Shown here: one piece after another, positions 1-12,292 of the stretch | How the letters are laid out: each line of letters begins with the position of its first letter | Numbering within the stretch: position 1 is the first letter of the stretch | DNA from: Spirodela intermedia | Taxonomy: Eukaryota; Streptophyta; Magnoliopsida; Alismatales; Araceae | Direction: 5' to 3' | Length of the DNA: 64,000 nt | Assembly (NCBI GenBank): GCA_902729315.2 | Contig: LR746268.1 | Location: 7,113,501-7,177,500, forward strand | Program-made: the position numbers and the translations under genes | The notes under the pieces: generated by a model | Told to the model about the DNA's origin: nothing | The model's database searches: none | What the model saw: the letters and a program-made list of their open reading frames with translations, nothing else

Positions 1-223
1 AATAAGTATGTCCCCTAAATATATAACTGATTTCATACTTTTTACTGCCTCAATTCAATTTTCTATTGTTCTCTTCCCTTTTTTGTCTCTCATAAAGTGT
101 TATCATCAATCCTTCCTGTAATTATTGAGACCATTATGGGGGCTCACATGGAACTGCACTCCCTTTCAGTGTTTTATTTCACTTTTGTATGATTATTTAA
201 TGAATCATTATTCACTAATTTAG

Positions 224-3026
224 GAAACAGTTTTTGCATGATAGAGAAATAAGACATCTATCCTGGTCGACACAAGCAACTGGTTCAGGTGATCTTCAGT
301 TAGCATTAAAATTTGTCCTTGAATCCCTCATTCCACCGTATTTCTCTTAACTCTTTATGATGAGTAAATTATTTGGCCTTGAAATACACAAATTGACTCG
401 GGTTCCTGCAATTTACTATTGAACAACCGTGCGTTAAACTCGCAGGTGTTGAAGCATCATTTACAGAACCAAACAAAAATGATATATCCTTGCGAGATGT
501 TAAGACGGTGGTTGAGTCACGTGACGATGATAAAATTCAGGTGAGCATCTGACCTGCATTTTTTGTTTCTGGCGTTATTTATACTAATGTTTCACATCGC
601 ATTGTTAAAACCTTTGCTTGAATAACTAACAATAATTATTTCTTCTGAGCCATGATGTACTCTATATCATGCAAGGCTCTGTCATCTACATTAAGTACAG
701 TGCAAGGCGTATCTTGTGTGGCTGTACCAGTACCAAGAGCTGGGAATGGAAAATTATTTACGAGTCTTTTAAAAATATTTTGCTGCCGAAATATGAAAAT
801 TATTTTTTGTCTTTGGATATGTACCAGCGAAATTATATCTGGTTTTGAAAATAAGAAAGATGAGACTTCCTGTTATACCACTGCAAAGGCCTGTGCAGGA
901 GATTTTTTTATAAAATTTATTCTATGTTGTGTGTGTATATATTATCCGGCAATTGATGCAGACGTAAGCTAAAGATAAAGTCAGAATCGATGATAAGAAT
1001 CCTTTGACACAGCTAATTTGTATTTATGAAATTTAGTGATTGTCAGGTTATTGCTTTTAGACACCTGATAAATAGTGTTGTTCGATAATTCTATACCTTA
1101 AACAGCCATGATAATTCCGATCATTTTACGCAGGACATAATAAATGATGCTGCCCAAAAAAAGTTCCGCATTTTATATTTCATCTTATAAGTGATACAAC
1201 ATGTTATAATGATTGTCTTGTTATGACTAGAACTTTTTATTAGATGGATTTCCCAAAAAATTGGAAACATGAAATGAACACTTATTTGTAGAGTTTGATG
1301 TCCTTAACGAGTGACTTATCTATTATTTCTCCTGGAATATTCTTTATTTTTTATTTCTTATATTGTGATTTTTTTATAAAATGTAAGCATTTTCCAAAAA
1401 GAACTGGGATTTTTTTTGTAAATTTATTTTAAATCAAGTTTTAAGTTTTAATCTTGAAACAACGGAGGTATGAATATCTGCACTGATAGCCGTTCTCTCA
1501 GTGGTTATTTTTTTGTGAGATAACATATCAGATAAACTCATTTATCTCCCCTCTTCTTATCATAATTTAAGAAAAAAGTTATTTAATTCAAAATGGATCC
1601 AAATGTTTCGCATCTAGTATTTTACTAATTCTTATCAAGAGATCTAATGAAATGAGAAAAAAAAATGGGAATCAAATTTCTAAACACGCGTGCATGCAAA
1701 CTTTATTAGTTGTATATTTCTCGTGAATTTTTTTTGTCAGGTAAGAGTAGACTTGACGGAAGAAGAGACGCAGAGAACTTTTGATGAGGTTCTAACAAAT
1801 TTGGCCCGCACTGCACCACCTATTCCAGGTTTTCGTAAAATGAAAGGAGGTTAGGTTTTAAGTCCAGGCTCGTAATATTTCAAGGAATTAATATTGCATT
1901 TACCCACTTAAAATATTCTCATTCCATAACTCATTTATTTTCTACCAAATTAATCAGAATGTTTTACCATTTCTGACATTTATTTTTCTGTTTCCTCGTG
2001 TTTTCCCACCCCCGAGAAATTGCAGGGAAAACATCCAATGTGAGTAGGTCACCACCTTAGAGTTGACTTTTGATTAGTATGGTTATTATTTATACTTTTA
2101 CGAATCTTCCATCATATATTTATTTTGTTATTTGTGTGGGAAATATATCAGCGGTCCATGTTATCAGGTTTCATGCACGTTGTCATTCGTCATCCAATGC
2201 TAATGTTTACAATGAAATCTAGATATTTTGGTTGATATCATGCACCATTGAAATAACAAGGATATTTACATGAATAGTTTCCCTCAGAAATAGCCTACCT
2301 GAAAATGACAATGTCCACAGGAAAATGGGAAAACTCCCCTTTCTGACCATAGAGACTATACGACTGCCTTCCAAAATATGGAACTCCCCCTGGTATTATA
2401 GCATTGAGGATTCATTTTCCTTCTTCCCCATGATTCTTGGAACCTCCACAACGATATTCTTCAGATAATGTTTTTTGTGAAAATGTGACCAAATCTTAGA
2501 AATCTTGTCTCATCCTTGTGAAGGGTCAATGTCCCACGACTTAATCCTCGATCTTGTGGGGTGGGGCCATTTCTTGGTAGATCTGATGATTCCCTTTTCA
2601 TCCAGCCTGTAGCTTTATTGGGTACAAGAACATCGTAATGCTGCCTCTCTGGTTCCATTTTTTCAACCGGGGCTGCTGCCGTTCCCATGATTCTTGCAGG
2701 TCCCGAAGAGCTTTCTACTGCAGATGCTCGGCAGAGACCGTGTTACTAAATTCGTCATTCAAGAAATTGTCAGCACAACCATAAGGGATTATGTCACTAA
2801 AGTAAGTCATCCAGCAGCTCTGCCTGGGAGAAACGAACCCATTTACGGACATATGGACTAATGGCCTTTCATGCATCATCCGATCCAGGAAAACCTGAAA
2901 GTGGGAAGCAAGTGCAACACCATCCAGACAGCTGAAGAGCTGGAGTCGGCGTTTTCCCCGGGGACGACCTTCGGGTTCAATGCCATTCTGGAGTTCGAGT
3001 CAGAGCCTGAGGCATCTGAAGAGTGA
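224..3026 (+). CDS. Trigger-factor ribosome-binding-domain protein (5' partial)
   Basis: Exons: 224-288, 446-540, 1741-1849, 2026-2039, 2700-2801, 2889-3026 (stop TGA 3024-3026). All junctions are GT-AG and the phases join into one frame of about 173 residues. The first coding exon with the start and any transit peptide lies left of the window. The protein resembles the N-terminal ribosome-binding domain of bacterial trigger factor: the stretch PPIPGFRKMKGGK carries the GFRxxK-type loop that contacts the ribosomal exit tunnel. It stops soon after this domain, so the prolyl isomerase and C-terminal chaperone domains of full trigger factors are absent. Plants have such a short plastid form beside full-length TIG1. 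Plastid location is inferred. Exon 4 is only 14 nt. The first listed exon is the least certain because only splice phase supports it. Confidence 0.8.
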
Positions 3027-3080
3027 TCACCCACCATACCACTTCCATATACTTCTGCATTGATTTTTCGCAAAAATTAC

Positions 3081-3412
3081 TTGATAATGTATGCCTCATT
3101 TTATCTTCAACTTATATCTTGGAAAATAAATAAATAAATTTCGAATCCCCATATTTATTTTCTGCATATTATGGTCCTATGAGGCTACCAGCATTGATAA
3201 TGTATGCCTCATTTAATCTCCAATATATATTCTGGATTTTTATTTATTTTTCGAATCCCCATACTTATTTCCTGCATATTATGGTCCTATGAGGTACAGC
3301 ATTGATAAAATAAGCCTCATTTAATCTCCAATATATATATATATATATCTATATATATATTTTCGAATCCTCATATTTATTTTCTGCATATTATGGTCCT
3401 ATGTGGCTACCA
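3081..3412. repeat. Three tandem copies of a ~111-bp unit
   Basis: Three diverged copies begin at about 3081, 3194 and 3302. Each runs from TTGATAATGTATGCCTC-like sequence through CGAATCCCCATA to GCATATTATGGTCCTATG. Copy 3 has expanded an internal AT tract at about 3331-3360. The array lies just 3' of the trigger-factor gene. Confidence 0.85.
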
Positions 3413-3439
3413 GGAGAGTATCTCTCAGCCCTCCCTTCC

Positions 3440-4130
3440 TTATCTCTTGGAATGGGGGTGGGCTGGGCCGGGCCGGTTGGTACTTTGAAAGTCTCTGCGG
3501 CCCATTAATAAGAGAACCGACTTTTACTTTTATCGGGCTTCCCGAAGTAGCCAGTCCCATACTTACCTCGTCTGGCCGGCTCTTCCGTTGTCGGCATTAA
3601 ATAGGCCTTCATGCGACCCACTTGACCTCCTTAAATGGGCCCTGTGTGATCCGATGGACCACTTTTGGGCCTTGGACGGAATGGACGGCTGGGATATATT
3701 TCGACGAGGCCAACCTGGACCACTTCGTAAATGCCTGTGGGGCACCGTCCCATGGCCTCTGCGGTGGCGGCTGTCTGAAAACGGCAGCCATCATTCAGTG
3801 TGGCTCTTGGGCCACCGCATCCGTTCGATGAGGCTAGATCCTTACACGTGGCATGATCTGGAGAGGTTGGTGATCAGTCGCCGGCCACGTCGGACCCATT
3901 GATGTTCGACTGGGCAATATCTCTCCTACCACGTAAGCATGTACGGTTTTCTCAAAGGATAATTGTGTCATTTCTTATCTGAGAACTGATATCATAGTTT
4001 CTCGTGTTCCTCAACCTTCCCCTGCGCCTGTTCTTTCAAGGCGTCTGCTTTGCTCTGCCTCTTCCCGCTTTTTCAGAGGGAGGAGACCCCTGGTGCAGAC
4101 AGAGGAAGATTGGTGGTCGAAACAGTGGCC
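3440..4130 (+). promoter_or_regulatory. Promoter and leader of the RING-CH gene with site II-like motifs
   Basis: At least six TGGGCC/GGCCCA-type motifs occur between about 3460 and 3815, for example GGGCTGGGCC near 3462, GCGGCCCATTAA near 3498, AATGGGCCCTG near 3634 and TTTTGGGCCTTGG near 3665. Such site II elements are common upstream of broadly expressed plant genes. I see no clear TATA box close to the start. That this is the promoter is inferred from position. Confidence 0.45.
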
Positions 4131-7100
4131 ATGGTGGACCGTCTCGTGGTGTGGATGGACAGGACTTTAGCCTCTTCGTGCTTAGAGCACCGTGAAGGGA
4201 TGGCCGTCGGAAGTGTCGGGTTCGACGGGCAATTGGACCCGAATACTGGCTGTGCAGCCCTTCCGATGCAGATGGATCGAGGAGATGATGGGTTCCGTTC
4301 GGATAAGTTCCACAAGAGCAAGAAGAAGACGACGGAGAGGAAGGGATTTGGGGAGGTTGCAGAGTGTAGGATATGTCAGGAGGAAGGGGAGGAAAATGAA
4401 ATGGAAACTCCCTGCGCCTGCAGCGGTACACTCAGGGTCTCTCTCTCTCCCTCCCTCCCCTTCTCTCTCCCCCTATCTCTCCCCCTCTCTCCCCTTCTCT
4501 CTCTCTGCATCCCTCACGCTTTCTTCTTTCAGTCTCAACAAAGACCGCGAATTGTCCATTGTACCGTATCGTCTCAACAAATGTCACGCTTGTCGTTGTT
4601 TTTGCGGCTTAGAAACCATTTTGATATTCTTTCTTCTCTTTGCACCATTTCTCCTCCGTAGAAGTCCGTCCCACCCATCGAGATTTCTGTATTTTTCGGA
4701 TTGCCCAGATTAACCATTATTTCTTCAGGAAGAGTTTATTCGGGCGCTGTTATTTTTGGACTTCATCATTATTATTCTCCTCTGGCATGGATATACATCT
4801 ACCATTCATTTTTTTGGTACTGTTTTCCTACCGTTATCTTGTTATTTTCTTTTTTTGTGTTTCCCGTCAACCTCTTCACTTCTTAATGCATAAGGTGGGA
4901 TCTCTGTTTAGGCAAATTTAATCCAAATATCTCTCGTGGAGGATATCTTTTAGCACGCTCCTGCTGTTAATCTGGGCACACACTTTAATAAATTTGACAA
5001 TGTGATAGATTTCTTGTATATCTCGTATTGATTGGGCCCGATCCAAATCACCTGACATTATATGCAGACGAACAGAAGATACATGCTTGATTCCAAATTA
5101 TTTTTTATTTTTATAAGTATTGTGTCCTTCTTCTTCAATTCAGTTAAGAGGATGTCTTGTATAGTTAAGATGATTTACTTGAATTGTCTTGAACAGGTAT
5201 GTTTCTTCTGTATGGCAGCATTAAAATGATTTATTTTTTTTCTGAATAACGGAAGCTTTCTCAAAGTCTGTTAGTTTACATCTCGTACCTGTTTCTTTTA
5301 TATTTTTATTTTCTCCTTTCTATGTTTGTTCGGTTTCTGTCTAGGTACCAGGCTTGATGGTGTGGTCTGTCTGCTAACATTTTCTCTTCTCCTTTTCTGG
5401 TACTTCCTTCCTGTAACATATCTGGTATGATTGGCTTCCCTATTTGTCAGGAAATGGTCATTGCCTTCTCTTTAAGGAATATAATTAGTTTAGTTTTGAA
5501 AACTGAGTCTACATTGGTGTTTTTGACCCTTCTGGAAGACACATGGGAGAATTTATAGACATCGTCATATTTTTGGGCTCCCTAGGTGTAATGTTGACGA
5601 ATAATTAATTTTGATATGAGCGTACTTTTTGTATTTCTGGTCTGTACATCATTTCATCACTTCATCTCACCTGGATGCATATCCTATCCTTTTCCATGCC
5701 TTGGTTTATTGCACATTGTGTGCATAGTTGACGAGTAAATCTTGTCAATAATCATGATGGATTCCAGATTTTGACATTTCCGTTCCTGTTGGAAGAGTGC
5801 CTGTCTGATTTTGTGTAAAAATGCTTTATGGACTATGCCCTCATCGACATTATGTATGTGGTACTCATTCTTTGGTTCTTGACTGCAAGGTGTACCTCCT
5901 TGTTTCTATCTTAAATTTATGCTATGATTCTGGGCCATTCTTGTTTCTCACTCCCCTTTTATGCTATGCTTACCGTAAAATTTTGGCATATGACAACGTT
6001 TGAACTGTTTGTTGCCATTTTTTTCTTCTGTGTAGTTTGCCCACAGAAAGTGCATTCAGAGATGGTGTGACAAGAAGGGGAATATCATCTGCGAGCTTTG
6101 CAAACAGGTCTGACGGCGCTCCTATGAGTCATCATCATAAGTCGTCTCTCCAGTAGCGTTATTGTGCATTGACTATTATAATGGAATTATTATAATCCAA
6201 TACTTGTTATTTCTTTACATGTATGACGCTACATATATATATGCTCACACATCTTTCCCTTTGATAGGCTTACGCTCCAGATTATTCAGTCTCCCCAAGC
6301 AGCCCTATCTCGGATTATACGGCCATTGACATCGAGTATGTTTCTAATGTGCTTCATTTATTTCTCCCTGAATATTTATAAGTTGATGAGGATAGCGTTA
6401 CCTGAAAGTTCATTGGCTTAGAAATAGCAATTCTCGTATTTTTGGCTACTTTACTAGGGTATTAACCAATTATACCTCTTTGATCAGGCGAGGTTGGGGC
6501 TCAAGGATCGAACTAAATAATTCGCATTTTCTAGCAATTGCTGCTGCAGAGCAGCAGTTTCGCGGCGCAGAGTATGAAGACTTTGCTATATCTAACAACA
6601 GTGGGATTGTGTGCTTCCGCACTGTGGCATTCATGGTATGTCGAGATGAAAACCATGTTCCTGGATTTGCCTTTTACATAAAAAAAGAAAATGTCCAATT
6701 AAGGTGGAGTTGTTGGGTTGAGCAGTTGATGTTGGTGCTGTTTGCTTCCCACATCCTTTCAATCGCAGAGGAATCAGAGGTTTTCAGGCACACAACGAGA
6801 TCCATCAACGTGAGTCTTCTTTTGCCAGTTTGTCTCCATAACTGTTGGTCAGAAATGTATGTTGATATAACCTACGGTTAGAACGCCTCAATTTATTCGG
6901 ATTTCCCTACATCAAGATGAACTCTATGCTGATTATGATGCGTCTTGGTCTTGAAAGTTTCCTGACAATCTAACAGCACCCTGTCCAGTTTTTTGAAAGA
7001 TTCATTTCTGTGAGAGGTCTTGCACAGCTCCACGCTGTTGTTTGGCATTGAAATAACCTTTGCCCGATTACAGCTTTTTTCTCTGCTTGAATCGATCTTT

Positions 7101-7770
7101 TCAGACAACATTGAGAAAAATGATCGTCCAGGCGGACCATTCTTGAGACTGAGGAAGCCCTTTTTGTAGATTTGATCTGTCATTGCTATGTAACCACCCA
7201 AGTGGCCAACTGTAACATGTCATCTTTGCCTTCCAGATCTCTGTTCTTCAGTTATCTGGCTTTTTCCTACCATGCTATGCAGCTGCCCTCTCCTGCTACA
7301 TAATTCAGAGCCGATGGAGGAGACAGGTATTCTCGTGGAATCAGTTTAATTCCCATTTCCTTTCATTATTTTCTTGAGAAGAAGGATTTTAAGTACCCTT
7401 TGCTACATGATAAAAGGACAAGAAATCTACATCAAGAAACCCCATAGCTATCTGAACCGAGGAAGAAGTTATCATCTCCTACCCACTACCATGAGATAAT
7501 TAATTGCTAATGGGCGTAGATTAAAGAGGTGGGGGGCGATAAATTAGATGACTAGATTAATCCATATTGAAGTAATAGTGTTGGATTCAATGTGCTCTTG
7601 GCCTGTTACTGTTGTAGAATCTTTTCCTCCTGTTTATCGGGCTTTTTGCTGTTGCAGCGTTGAAGATTCGAATGTGATCTTTACATTAAACTGTATATTC
7701 ACCCCAGATGCAAGTTCCCTGGCCGAATCTGCCTTTTTTGTCAAAGGCAGCTGCTTTCGTACATCAGTAA
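4131..7770 (+). CDS. RING-CH (MARCH-type) membrane E3 ubiquitin ligase
   Basis: Exons: 4131-4436, 6036-6107, 6268-6335, 6488-6635, 6726-6809, 7237-7326 and probably 7708-7770; total 276 residues. A C4HC3 RING-CH finger spans exons 1-2: CRICQEEG, then CACSG, AHRKCIQRWC and CELC. It recruits E2 enzymes to ubiquitinate membrane-associated targets. Two hydrophobic segments follow: TM1 across exons 4-5 (FRTVAFM joined to LMLVLFASHIL) and TM2 in exon 6 (GFFLPCYAAALSCYII). This matches the plant RING-CH plus DUF3675 family in order and length. I chose ATG 4131 because MVDRLVVWMD matches the family start; an in-frame ATG at 4050 exists. The last exon is uncertain: splicing to an AG at 7657 would instead end the protein after one codon. 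Intron 1 (1.6 kb) opens with a CT tract. Confidence 0.85.
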
Positions 7771-9245
7771 ACCCCGACTAAGATCTCCGAGGCAAAGGGT
7801 ACTAGAAAATGTAATTCTTTTTTGAAGAGTTGTTCATGTATTCCTCCTCTTCTTCCCACTGCAAACTCGGACGCACGCGTTGACTTTTATTTTACTGTAC
7901 ATAATTAACTGTCCACCTCTTTTTCTTCCATCTTGCTCCTGAAACTGGTTGCGATTCCCCACTCTCCCTTCATGCCTGTGTTTGTGAACTTCCCATCTTA
8001 GACTTTCCTGCTCCGATGGTTATCCTCTGCAGGGTTTCCGCACCTGGTTAGCCCATTTTTCTTTGGTCTCTGACACAAATTTGGTGATTGTCGGCCGCCC
8101 TTTGGTTGACTGTGTGGTCCGTGGAGGGGGGGGGCTTGGCCGGGCTATGCCGCGTTCAAACCTTGGTTATCCCTGACAGCGGAATCCAAATCACAACTGG
8201 TTCGTTCCTCCTCTTACCCTGGTGCTAGTTATCACTCAGGGTTTTTTAGGATCTATGAGAAAACGAGGTGGGCCAGTGGAAGAACTGTGCTTTGTGAACA
8301 CGCCGGAATAAAAATTGCCCTCCGGCGAAGAGGGTACTATCGCCGCGCGGCGGGTGGCCACACTTGCGATGGCTTCTTCTCGTTCGTTTTCCTCCGCAAT
8401 CTCTGCCTCGGGATGCCACCCAGAATCTGATACTGTTCTTCCCCTACCCATAATATCAGAACATCTGAATAGCCGCCAGGTTGACGAAAGCTATTGTCTC
8501 CAAGCGATAGGCTGGCGCCTGGCGTCGCTGACGGCGATGTGGGAAATTGAAAGCCGCCATGGTGCGACGGGGGTCCGCTGTTCAAACCTCGCCATTAATG
8601 TTCGAAGGACGAGCGGCCGCTGAGATAGAAAGATGAGTATTATATACGCCGATGGCTGAGTTAGGGGCGAAAGGGACAGGAGAAGGGTCAGTGGACCACG
8701 CGGACGGCACCTCACCGGAGTTCGCGCCCGTTTGTGGAATCGTCTACCGTTTGGATTCGAGAAGGGAATGGCGTCACGATGAGCTTCTGCCGTTTGGATT
8801 CGAGCTGGCGACTTGGAAAAAAGATGGCCGCGGGTCGAGGGGGGGTTGTTCCCGGCAGGGCTTCCTGTCAGTATCTGCCATCAAGCAGCGGTTTTCGTAT
8901 TCCCTTAGGCTACTATCGAAATAGCTCTCTCTCTCTCTCTCTCTCCCCCTGCCCCCCCTCTCGCTAATCAGTTAGTAGTCATCTACTCGCATTCCTGGGC
9001 TCTTTCCGCCTCTGCGCATGCTTCCATTCTGTGTGCTTCCCCTCGCTTCTCCTAACTGGCCTCGCCACGGCTCAGTTATCTTCCGCCGTCGGATTCCTAC
9101 GGAAAATAGTCCCCTCCGCCAGCCGCCTTCCCTGCGAAGCCTCTTGAACGGTTGCCGGTGCACTCGGTTCATTCTCCAGCTTCAACTCTGGTTAGTCTCT
9201 CGCCTCGGCTTCTACATCGTGCCTATGTGTTGTCGCTGTGAAAGC

Positions 9246-9276
<31 letters not shown>

Positions 9277-9831
9277 AGATGGTCGAGGTGTCATTAGAGC
9301 GGGAACTCTCAGAGGACGTTTTCGGTTCCTGCTGTGTGGCTGGGGAGAATCGCATATTCAAATTTCCTCCCGTTGGGTTCTGCAATCAATCTCCCAAGAT
9401 GGACGGAAGAGGGTCCGAAGGGGCCATTGAACCCACCAATGACGAAGAGTCCACTTTCAGAGCTTCTGCACCTCTTTGAAGATCTCGGGGGACATGCCCG
9501 CCATCACAGGTCACAAGAGAGCATTAAATCAAGGAGCTGCGATCGAAGAAGGCTTCTGAGCATTCCCGACCAGTGAAGGAAAGAAAATGAAGGCCGACGC
9601 CGGAGGACAGTTTGCGATGCAGACTTTAAAGCCACTCTCTTGACTTTCCGATCGGATGTCTCCTCCGACCCAGGCACTATCATTTCGAGCCGGATGTCTC
9701 GAAAGACGTTGACAGCATTCCTTTTCCCTATCATTTCCAGGCACTAGATTTCGGGATTGATTCAAGTAATACGAAGCACGGGGGACGGGAGAGAGGAGGG
9801 CAGTCGGGAGGTCGTCTTGTCGGAGGTGACG
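7771..9831. other. Intergenic region upstream of the bHLH gene
   Basis: GC content rises from left to right. I see no protein with recognisable conservation. It holds a CT tract (about 8924-8945) and a GA tract (9246-9272). Open frames here are short and overlap in several phases. It probably contains the promoter and leader of the bHLH gene at 9832, possibly with a non-coding first exon. Confidence 0.4.
9246..9272. repeat. (GA)n microsatellite
   Basis: A perfect GA run of about 27 nt in the region upstream of the bHLH gene, possibly in its leader. Confidence 0.95.
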
Positions 9832-10025
9832 ATGACGACGGAGGTGGCGGAGCAGAAGCGGAGGAGCGATGGGTTCCTCGGCTGTGAAGGAGGGGGAAGC
9901 TTCAGCAGCCTCGGCTGCAGTGCGGCCAGCGGCAAGAGACTAAAGTCTGGCGGCGGCGAAGGCGATTCTGCCGCTCCGACTAATGGCGGAGGCGGCTCCG
10001 CCTGCGTCAAGGTGCGTCTAGTATG

Positions 10026-10068
<43 letters not shown>

Positions 10069-10421
10069 AATTGGGCCAGGAAGAATGAATTATGCCATAA
10101 GAATCTTGTCGCGCGGGTCCTCACGTGAACGTGAGCGGCCGTTTTCCGGAAGATTCTCAAGGACAAGCATTTCGTTAATGACTGGCACCCGGTCTTTGAC
10201 CTGAACAGGAAGGAAAGGACAGGATCGGGAAGCGGGTGGCCGCGTTGCAGCAGTTGGTCTCTCCCTTCGGCAAGGTCAGAGGAAGCTTCCTCCTCGTGTC
10301 TTCACTCTCCTCTAACTAGAGCCATCCCCATCGTAACACCCGTCTCGATGCAGACGGACACCGCCTCTGTCCTTCAGGAGACAGCCGACTACATCAACTT
10401 CCTCCATGCACAACTTCAGGT

Positions 10422-10478
<57 letters not shown>

Positions 10479-10837
10479 GACTCACTCTCTGTGACTGAGA
10501 GGCGGTCGTCCGGGTTCACAGGTGCTGAGCGGTCCGTACCTCCGGAGCACGGAGACGGAGGAGGTACAGCAGGTGAGGACGACGACGACGACGGTCCAGA
10601 TTTCTCTGTAGACGTTCGACTGTGGTTGGGGGGGAGGTCGGCGGCGCTAAAGAGATTGGCATTTTCGTTGACTCTTCTGCGCAGGAATCCTACCGGCGGA
10701 GCCTGAGAGCCCGCGGCTTGTGCCTGGTGCCACTGCCCTGCGCGCTGAGGCTCGCCCGCAGCAACGGCGCCGACATTTGGGCCCCCAATAAGACGAACAG
10801 CAGGGGGAGCAAGGCTCCAACGGTTTGCGTTGACTAA
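9832..10837 (+). CDS. Atypical bHLH transcription factor (bHLH153/bHLH113-like)
   Basis: Exons: 9832-10011, 10209-10274, 10354-10419, 10522-10572, 10685-10837 (stop TAA); 171 residues. All introns are phase 0. Helix 1 (ALQQLVSPFGK), the loop and helix 2 (TDTASVLQETADYINFLHA) match the plant subfamily that normally continues VLSxPYL and ends with a conserved block, seen here as LRARGLCLVPL and SNGADIW. The basic region lacks the His-Glu-Arg triad needed for E-box contact, as in relatives, so it probably works by dimerising or binds DNA atypically; nuclear location is inferred. ATG 9832 gives a normal family length; an in-frame ATG at 9757 would add 25 residues. Introns 1 and 3 carry long CT tracts just after the donor. 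Targets are unknown. Confidence 0.88.
10027..10068. repeat. (CT)n tract in intron 1 of the bHLH gene
   Basis: A near-perfect CT run starting about 15 nt after the donor at 10012. Confidence 0.95.
10431..10475. repeat. (CT)n tract in intron 3 of the bHLH gene
   Basis: A perfect CT run of about 45 nt preceded by a C homopolymer; it begins 11 nt after the donor at 10420. Confidence 0.95.
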
Positions 10838-11374
10838 ATTGGGCCGGCTCGGGTCAGCACGATCCCCAAATGCTACCATACTCACGGCAACGATGGTATT
10901 ATCTCCACAGTCTACGATAGTATCCATCATACGCACGGCTGCCACTAAAAGGCCCGCCTGCATAGTCTTTTGGCAGAGTTCTGGGTTCGTCTAAGCTGAT
11001 CAGTTAGCTGCTTTCTACTTTGAAAAATATCACGCCAACGCGGTCACCTTTCTGATACTATATGCGATTTGAAGCAACTCTAAAACCTTGATCTCTAAGA
11101 GAGATGGCATTTAGTTAGATATTTAGATTCTTGGAGAAACCAGGTCGGAGGCTTGATCTCGAGGGGATTCGACGTTTTCGGACGAAAGCTCGAATTTTTT
11201 GTGTCCGATTTGCGCCGATATAACCCGAGCCACACTTTTTATTCTGGGCGAGGGCGGGAACGGCCCCACCGGTGGGGCCGTCTGCCTGTCTCATCCCTCT
11301 CCACCTCTCTGGCCTGAGCTCCGCTGGGCAGACAGACGACCACTTCCCGAAATTCTCATCCTCCAGCGGAGGCC
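10838..11374. other. Intergenic region, bHLH to NdhT
   Basis: No coding conservation seen. It should hold the 3' end of the bHLH transcript and the NdhT promoter. An AATTGGGCCGG motif lies just after the bHLH stop. No clear TATA box was found. Confidence 0.4.
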
Positions 11375-12227
11375 ATGTCTTCCGCGGCGTCTCCGGCGTT
11401 GTCTCTCCTCCGGGGTGGCGGAGGGTGCAGATGCCCCTCTCCGGGCAGGACCCGGGTCCGGCGGGCGCGCGCCGCCGCGTCGGACGGCGCTCAGGACAGC
11501 GGCGCCGCCGCCCCGCCTTTCAGGCGCGTGAGGGGTACGCCGGGGGTGGACACGAGGATCCACTGGAGCGACCCGGACGAGGGATGGGTCGGGGGAAAGC
11601 CCCGCCCGGAGACGACGGCCGCCGACAAGCGCGAGAATCTCGGGGGCAGGTTCGCCGATCTGATCACCGGGACCGATGCCTCGACGACGGCGTCTCACTA
11701 CCAGTTGAGCGCTCCCTCTCTCTCTCTCTCTCTCTACCGCTCTCTCCATATCCGGCGACGGACGGCCGTCTCATTGGGTGGTAGTGGTGGTGGGGGAATG
11801 TGACAGGTTCCTTGGGGTGACCGCCGACGCGGACGCGGAGGAGATAAAGGGGGCGTACCGGCGGCTGTCCAAGGAGTACCACCCGGACACGACGGAGCTG
11901 CCGCTGAAGACGGCGTCGATGAAGTTCGTGCAGCTGAGGGAGGCCTACAACGTGCTGAGCGACGAGGAGAGCCGGCGGTTCTACGACTGGACGCTGGCGC
12001 AGGAGGCAGAGAGCCGGCGGGAGGCGAGGATGAGGATGAGGCTAGAGGACCCCTACATGCAGGACATCAGGAACTGGGAGTCCATCCCCGACACCGTCGA
12101 CCGGCTCGGCGGCAAGAACATGCCGCTCAGCGACCAGGCCATGACCGCCCTCACCATCGACATCGCCATCATCATCTTCTCCCTCTGCTGCGTCGTCTAC
12201 GTCGTCGTCTTCAAGGAGCAGTACTGA
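11375..12227 (+). CDS. ndhT: NdhT (CRRJ), J-domain subunit of the chloroplast NDH complex
   Basis: Exons: 11375-11703 and 11807-12227; 249 residues. The N-terminus is rich in Ser, Ala and Arg with almost no acidic residues, as in plastid transit peptides. Then come IHWSDPDEGWVGG, a J domain from about residue 111 with HPD at about 135-137, the block SDEESRRFYDWTLAQE, and one C-terminal membrane segment (IDIAIIIFSLCCVVYVVVF). This order matches NdhT/CRRJ, a stromal-side subunit of the thylakoid NADH dehydrogenase-like complex for cyclic electron flow around photosystem I and chlororespiration. NdhT acts with NdhS and NdhU near the ferredoxin-binding site. Coding sequence is very GC-rich, unlike the neighbouring pyruvate kinase. 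The single 103-bp intron has a CT tract near its donor. The stop is 228 bp from the convergent pyruvate kinase stop. Confidence 0.93.
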
Positions 12228-12275
12228 TAACTAGAATTAGGAAGCCCCTGGCAGCACATTCCCCAGGAGCAGGAA

Positions 12276-12292
12276 GGGGGGGGGGGGGGGGG
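12276..12292. repeat. G17 homopolymer between convergent genes
   Basis: A run of 17 G between NdhT and pyruvate kinase, in the shared 3' flank. Its length is prone to sequencing error. Confidence 0.9.

Noticed and set aside
4050-4130. Upstream in-frame ATG of the RING-CH gene
   Set aside because: The family normally starts near the MVDRLV-like segment at 4131; the extra 27 residues have no conserved feature. It remains possible.
10394-10963. Antisense frame of 189 codons opposite the bHLH 3' exons
   Set aside because: It reads GA repeats as an Arg/Glu run and overlaps well-supported bHLH exons.
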